This document shows, piece by piece, positions 6,271 to 9,019 of a DNA stretch of 9,019 nucleotides. The notes below the pieces were generated by a model. It saw only the letters and a list, made by a program, of their open reading frames with translations. It ran no database searches and was not told where the DNA came from. Positions within the stretch are counted from its first letter, which is position 1. Each line of letters opens with the position of its first letter. The stretch covers positions 1-9,019 of the forward strand of contig JAKAPB010000047.1 in assembly GCA_021823045.1 (NCBI GenBank), written 5' to 3'. The DNA is from Actinomycetes bacterium. GTDB lineage: Bacteria > Actinomycetota > Acidimicrobiia > Acidimicrobiales > Acidimicrobiaceae. Both the position numbers and the translations under genes were made by a program.

Positions 6271-6305
6271 GCACTTTTCCCATTAACTAGGGTAAGGCAA
6301 AGTGC
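6271..6305. promoter_or_regulatory. Dyad in the divergent carD/crp control region
   Basis: GCACTTT (6271-6277) and AAAGTGC (6299-6305) form a perfect 7-bp inverted repeat with a 21-nt spacer, centred near 6288 between the two divergent genes. It does not match the usual TGTGA-N6-TCACA Crp site. Possible crp -10 boxes are TATTCT (6314-6319) and TATAAC (6326-6331), neither with a good -35, which would fit a promoter needing an activator. Confidence 0.35.
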
Positions 6306-6338
6306 AAAGGATCTATTCTATTGCATATAACAGAGCCT

Positions 6339-6344
6339 GAGGGG
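6339..6344 (+). promoter_or_regulatory. Ribosome binding site of the Crp-family gene
   Basis: GAGGGG lies 6 nt before the ATG at 6351. It decides this start over the upstream in-frame TTG at 6321, which has no ribosome site. Confidence 0.75.
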
Positions 6345-6350
6345 CTTAAA

Positions 6351-7055
6351 ATGCGAACTGAAAAGAGTACAGGACACTCCGGCTACGTAGATGCTCGATC
6401 CCTGCTTCTAAAAACCGAGTTCATGAAGGCCCTCGACTCGTTGGCGATCGACGATGTCATCAAGGCGCATCGACGTTCGACCTTCCTTAGGGGTCAGGAT
6501 ATCTTCGTAGAGGGTGAAGCTTCGTCGGACCTTTTCATCGTGGCAACCGGTCGGGTGGCCATGCAAAAGAGTGCTTCTGGGGGAAAAGACTCGCTGGTCG
6601 CACTGATGGAACCGGGTGACCTCTTCGGAGAGATGGGCCTCTTTGACGACCAGGGTAGGTCGGCGACTGCTCGATGCCTCGAGCGTACTGAGGTTTTGAA
6701 AATTCCCTACTCCGTGCTGAGGCTCATACTCCATCAGAGGCCGGGCCTTTTGTGGGGGATGCTCGAGCTCTTGGCTAAGAGGCTCAGAAATACCGACGAT
6801 GCGCTAGCCGACGCAATGTTTCTCGACGTACCGGGACGTACCGCCAAGAGGATCCTAGAAATATCTCACGACCAAGACGAGTTCAACCTACCACTCACCC
6901 AGGAAGAACTCGCTGGGCTAGTCGGTGCGTCTAGGGAGAGGGTCAACAAAGCACTCGCAGCGTTAGTGCGTAGCGGGGTAATAGAGATCCAGGACCGCAA
7001 GTACAAAATCGCCGACAGGGAGGAGCTGACAAGGCTGGCCGGAGTTGGCGAATAG
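6351..7055 (+). CDS. Crp/Fnr-family transcriptional regulator (actinobacterial Crp/GlxR type)
   Basis: Cytoplasmic, cyclic-nucleotide-responsive global regulator. The 234-residue protein has a cyclic-nucleotide-binding beta-roll (about 25-125) with the phosphate-binding cassette FGEMGLFDDQGRSATA (92-107), including E94, R103 and S104. A long dimerisation helix follows (about 128-157), then a winged helix-turn-helix (about 163-225). The recognition region LTQEELAGLVGASRERVNKAL (182-202) is very like that of mycobacterial Crp and Corynebacterium GlxR, and retention of the cassette arginine supports cAMP binding. The ATG at 6351 has a strong GAGGGG site. It is divergent from carD and faces disA; the two stop codons are only 3 nt apart, with no terminator between them. 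DNA targets cannot be deduced here. Confidence 0.9.
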   Translation: MRTEKSTGHSGYVDARSLLLKTEFMKALDSLAIDDVIKAHRRSTFLRGQDIFVEGEASSDLFIVATGRVAMQKSASGGKDSLVALMEPGDLFGEMGLFDDQGRSATARCLERTEVLKIPYSVLRLILHQRPGLLWGMLELLAKRLRNTDDALADAMFLDVPGRTAKRILEISHDQDEFNLPLTQEELAGLVGASRERVNKALAALVRSGVIEIQDRKYKIADREELTRLAGVGE

Positions 7056-7058
7056 AAC

Positions 7059-8129
7059 CTAAGATCGATAAATCCCATCTTTTACCGCTCGAGTCCAGCG
7101 GGCATCCAATGGATCGCTCTCCTCTGGCTCGTCACCTGGAGGCTCCAGTATCGGCCGCAATCCACCGAAGGTCTCCTTTAGGGCATCCTTGACGTACTGT
7201 GGCACCTGGGGTGTGGAGTTCACCTGTCTCGACCCACGTGACTCCATCGTCGCTTCCAAGTAGGACGGTGAATCCAGTTGAGTGACCCAAGGACAGCAGG
7301 AATGCTTCTTTACGCCCTCGGCCAGTCGATCCAAGTCAAGCAACTCGGCCATGGGAACCTCAGCTAAGAAACTGACGAGTTCTGCGGCTTCGTCCCTGGT
7401 GGTTATCTCTAAGAAGTCCTGAATTACCGACAGGTAGTTGGTCTCAAATCCCAAATAAACCTCATCGAGCTGAAGAGCCAACAGCCTTCCGTCAGAACCT
7501 AACTCCAGGAGGTACCAGGCAATCTCCTCTGAAATCCTCCGAACTAGCTCTCCACGCTGCAAGACGGTGACTACGTCTTTGAACTTAGCCGATTTAGCGA
7601 CTTCGAGATTGTCTAGGTTTGCCAAGACGCCGTCGAGTCTCTCCTTATACCGCTCGAGGGTAGCAAGTGCCTGATTTGCTCGATTAAAAATGGTGTGGGT
7701 CGGCTTGAGTTGGTGCTTGAAGTTATCGCGATACACGGTAATTACAGATAGCTCCTCCGAAACCGCCACCACGGTAACTGGGACACTCTTCGCAACCCGC
7801 TCGGCCGAGCGGTGCCTAGTTCCAGTTTCCGACGTCGATATACTCGAGTCCGGTACGAGGTGGACATTAGCCCTAGCAATCCTCATGCGATCACCAGACA
7901 GGATGATGGCCCCATCCATCTTTGCGAGTTCGAACAGTCGCTGCGGGGAGAACTCCGAATCGATGAGAAAGCCCCCCGAGCATATCGAGAGGACATCAGG
8001 ACCGTCTCCAATGACTAACAGGGCCCCCATTCGAGCCTGGAGTATCCTATCGAGCCCCTCCCGCAGGCCGGTTCCTGGTGCTACCCTCCTAAGGGTATCG
8101 ACGAGCTGAAGCGAACTTTTGGTCTCCAT
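7059..8129 (-). CDS. disA: DNA integrity scanning diadenylate cyclase DisA
   Basis: Condenses two ATP into cyclic di-AMP, and in characterised members scans DNA and halts at branched structures. The 356-residue product has the DAC catalytic domain (1 to about 150) with the DGA motif (72-74, in KMDGAIILS) and the RHR motif (105-107, in ETGTRHRSAERVAK). A helical linker follows (about 150-320; ANQALATLERYKERLD at its start), then a C-terminal region. The open frame extends 40 codons further upstream to 8246, but ATG 8129 is chosen because family similarity begins just after it and a TATGAT -10 box sits for transcription to start on that ATG. The C-terminal helix-hairpin-helix is degenerate: where mycobacterial DisA has a GIG turn, this protein has PLD (340-342). 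There is an uncommon polar insert about 275-308. radA, frequently beside disA, is absent from the window. Cyclase activity is well supported; DNA binding is uncertain. Confidence 0.94.
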   Translation of the reverse strand: METKSSLQLVDTLRRVAPGTGLREGLDRILQARMGALLVIGDGPDVLSICSGGFLIDSEFSPQRLFELAKMDGAIILSGDRMRIARANVHLVPDSSISTSETGTRHRSAERVAKSVPVTVVAVSEELSVITVYRDNFKHQLKPTHTIFNRANQALATLERYKERLDGVLANLDNLEVAKSAKFKDVVTVLQRGELVRRISEEIAWYLLELGSDGRLLALQLDEVYLGFETNYLSVIQDFLEITTRDEAAELVSFLAEVPMAELLDLDRLAEGVKKHSCCPWVTQLDSPSYLEATMESRGSRQVNSTPQVPQYVKDALKETFGGLRPILEPPGDEPEESDPLDARWTRAVKDGIYRS

Positions 8130-8135
8130 CCACCC

Positions 8136-8141
8136 ATCATA
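8136..8141 (-). promoter_or_regulatory. -10 box of a leaderless disA promoter
   Basis: The minus strand reads TATGAT, then six bases, then the disA ATG. The expected start of transcription is therefore the A of the ATG at 8129. No good -35 hexamer is visible at 16-18 nt, which is common for actinobacterial promoters. No convincing Shine-Dalgarno precedes the ATG, only GGGTGG directly against it. Confidence 0.5.
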
Positions 8142-8254
8142 GGCGGGGTACACACCCGGCGGGATTGCTTCGAAAGTCGCAACAAAGACTAAACAATCCG
8201 GCAATCTGGTGGCAGCAACCATGCAAAACCAACACTTGAAAACCAAGCTCTAGG

Positions 8255-8286
8255 TCGGCCCCATTTATCGGCCCTTTTATCGGCCC
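8255..8286. repeat. Short tandem repeat in the clpC-disA spacer
   Basis: TTTATCGGCCC occurs at 8264-8274 and again at 8276-8286 (12-bp period), and a third TCGGCCC lies at 8255-8261. It sits 126-157 bp upstream of the disA start. It could be a tandem regulator site or simple replication slippage. Confidence 0.4.
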
Positions 8287-8347
8287 TGATGCGCTACTGC
8301 TTTTGCTCGCGCGCACAAGCAGAGCTCGAAGCTACCAAACGATGTTG

Positions 8348-8389
8348 CACTAAGAGGCGACCCCAGTTGACTAGGGCCGCCTCTTAGTG
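8348..8389 (-). terminator. Strong hairpin downstream of clpC
   Basis: CACTAAGAGGCG (8348-8359) pairs perfectly over 12 bp with CGCCTCTTAGTG (8378-8389), with an 18-nt loop. It lies 20 nt beyond the clpC stop, as expected for a terminator. There is no continuous T-tract after it on the minus strand (CAACATCGTTTGG), so it may be a U-poor actinobacterial terminator or a 3'-end stabilising hairpin. Confidence 0.65.
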
Positions 8390-8409
8390 AAAAGTAAATC
8401 TCTAAACCG

Positions 8410-9019
8410 CTACTCGGATCCGGTGCCCGCCATTTCGACTGGAGGTGGCTCGAGCCCCTCCACGGTACGAAAGACGATTTCACCGTCGACCACGTCGACG
8501 ACGACCGTCTCACCGACCCTGAACTCCTTCCATAGGAGCTTCTCGGAAATCGGGTCCTCGATCATCCGCTGTATCGTCCTCCTCAGCGGTCTCGCCCCAA
8601 GCTGGGGATCGTAGCCTTTCACCGCCAGCAGCGACTTCGCTTCTGGGGTCAACTCCAAAGCGATACCCATCGACGAAAGCTGAGTCTGAACCCTCGTCAT
8701 GAGGAGGTCCACGATCTCGGTAACCTCTTCACGAGATAGCTCGTGGAACACGATCACCTCGTCAATTCGGTTCAAGAATTCAGGCTTGAAGTGCGACTTG
8801 AGAGCTTCAGATACCTTTAGCTTCATCCTCTCGTAGGTCACAGCCTCTGTGGTCTTAGCAAAACCAACCGATGCCTTCCTAAGGTCGGCCGTTCCGAGGT
8901 TTGAAGTCATTATCAGCACGGTGTTCTTGAAGTCCACCGACCTTCCCTGGGCGTCTGTTAGCCGTCCATCCTCCAAAATCTGCAACAGAGTGTTGAAGAT
9001 GTCCGGATGGGCCTTCTCT
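8410..9019 (-). CDS. clpC: ClpC-type AAA+ unfoldase, C-terminal part (runs off the window)
   Basis: ATPase subunit that unfolds substrates and feeds them to the ClpP protease. Only the last 203 residues lie in the window; the frame continues past 9019, starting here at EKAHPDIFNTLLQILEDGR just after the expected Walker B motif of the second ATPase domain. Seen in order: sensor 1 (LIMTSNLG), the arginine-finger segment FKPEFLNRIDEVIVF, sensor 2 GARPLRR in YDPQLGARPLRRTIQ, the C-terminal D2-small domain, and a short acidic/proline tail ending GTGSE. The full protein of this family is about 800-850 residues. ClpC rather than ClpB is favoured by the tail and by the neighbouring disA/carD cluster. 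The gene ends 281 nt before disA, separated by a hairpin, so the two are probably transcribed separately. Confidence 0.9.
   Translation of the reverse strand, partial: EKAHPDIFNTLLQILEDGRLTDAQGRSVDFKNTVLIMTSNLGTADLRKASVGFAKTTEAVTYERMKLKVSEALKSHFKPEFLNRIDEVIVFHELSREEVTEIVDLLMTRVQTQLSSMGIALELTPEAKSLLAVKGYDPQLGARPLRRTIQRMIEDPISEKLLWKEFRVGETVVVDVVDGEIVFRTVEGLEPPPVEMAGTGSE

Noticed and set aside
5939..6286. 115-residue + strand frame opposite carD
   Set aside because: It lies antisense to a complete, well-conserved carD and lacks a ribosome site or family features.
8130..8246. 40-codon upstream extension of disA
   Set aside because: There is no similarity to the family in this part, and the promoter -10 box lies inside it just before ATG 8129.
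8277..8513. 78-residue minus-strand frame across the clpC end
   Set aside because: It is out of frame with clpC, overlaps the hairpin terminator and has no recognisable domain.

Overview
The window looks like chromosomal DNA of an actinobacterium. On the minus strand it carries clpC - disA - carD - ispD - ispF - rlmB, a housekeeping neighbourhood typical of Actinobacteria. Moderate GC, frequent GTG/TTG starts, Mycobacterium-like DisA, CarD and Crp sequences, and two promoters placed for leaderless transcripts fit this. A member of the Acidimicrobiia is my best guess, but that is inference from gene order and style, not from a marker gene.

Layout. Left edge, + strand: a small heat shock protein (6-452), then tRNA-Thr(UGU) (503-575). 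A gene-poor stretch follows (576-1012) with several dyad symmetries, then a small single-span membrane protein (1013-1264) of unknown function. From 1294 to 3388, minus strand, lies a two-component system: a NarL-type response regulator first, then an overlapping membrane-bound PAS/HisKA_3 histidine kinase. After a 243-306 bp spacer with a candidate promoter comes a tight minus-strand operon (upstream to downstream) carD - ispD - ispF - rlmB. It has an 8-nt gap and then ATGA and TGATG overlaps. A Crp/Fnr-family regulator (6351-7055, +) is divergent from carD and convergent with disA, with only 3 nt between the crp and disA stops. disA (diadenylate cyclase) starts at 8129, probably on a leaderless mRNA. 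The C-terminal part of clpC enters from the right edge and is closed by a 12-bp perfect hairpin.

How the genes fit together: the cluster combines global transcription control (CarD on RNA polymerase, a cAMP-type Crp), second-messenger synthesis (DisA, c-di-AMP), protein quality control (ClpC, Hsp20), two consecutive-class MEP isoprenoid enzymes (IspD, IspF) and a 23S rRNA methyltransferase (RlmB). The two-component pair has no target in view.

I found no mobile element, CRISPR array, phage gene or clear new multi-gene system. The items most worth a second look are the unannotated structured stretch at 698-839, the leaderless promoters at 978-1013 and 8129-8141, the small membrane protein, non-canonical active-site-loop residues in IspF, and a degenerate C-terminal helix-hairpin-helix in DisA.
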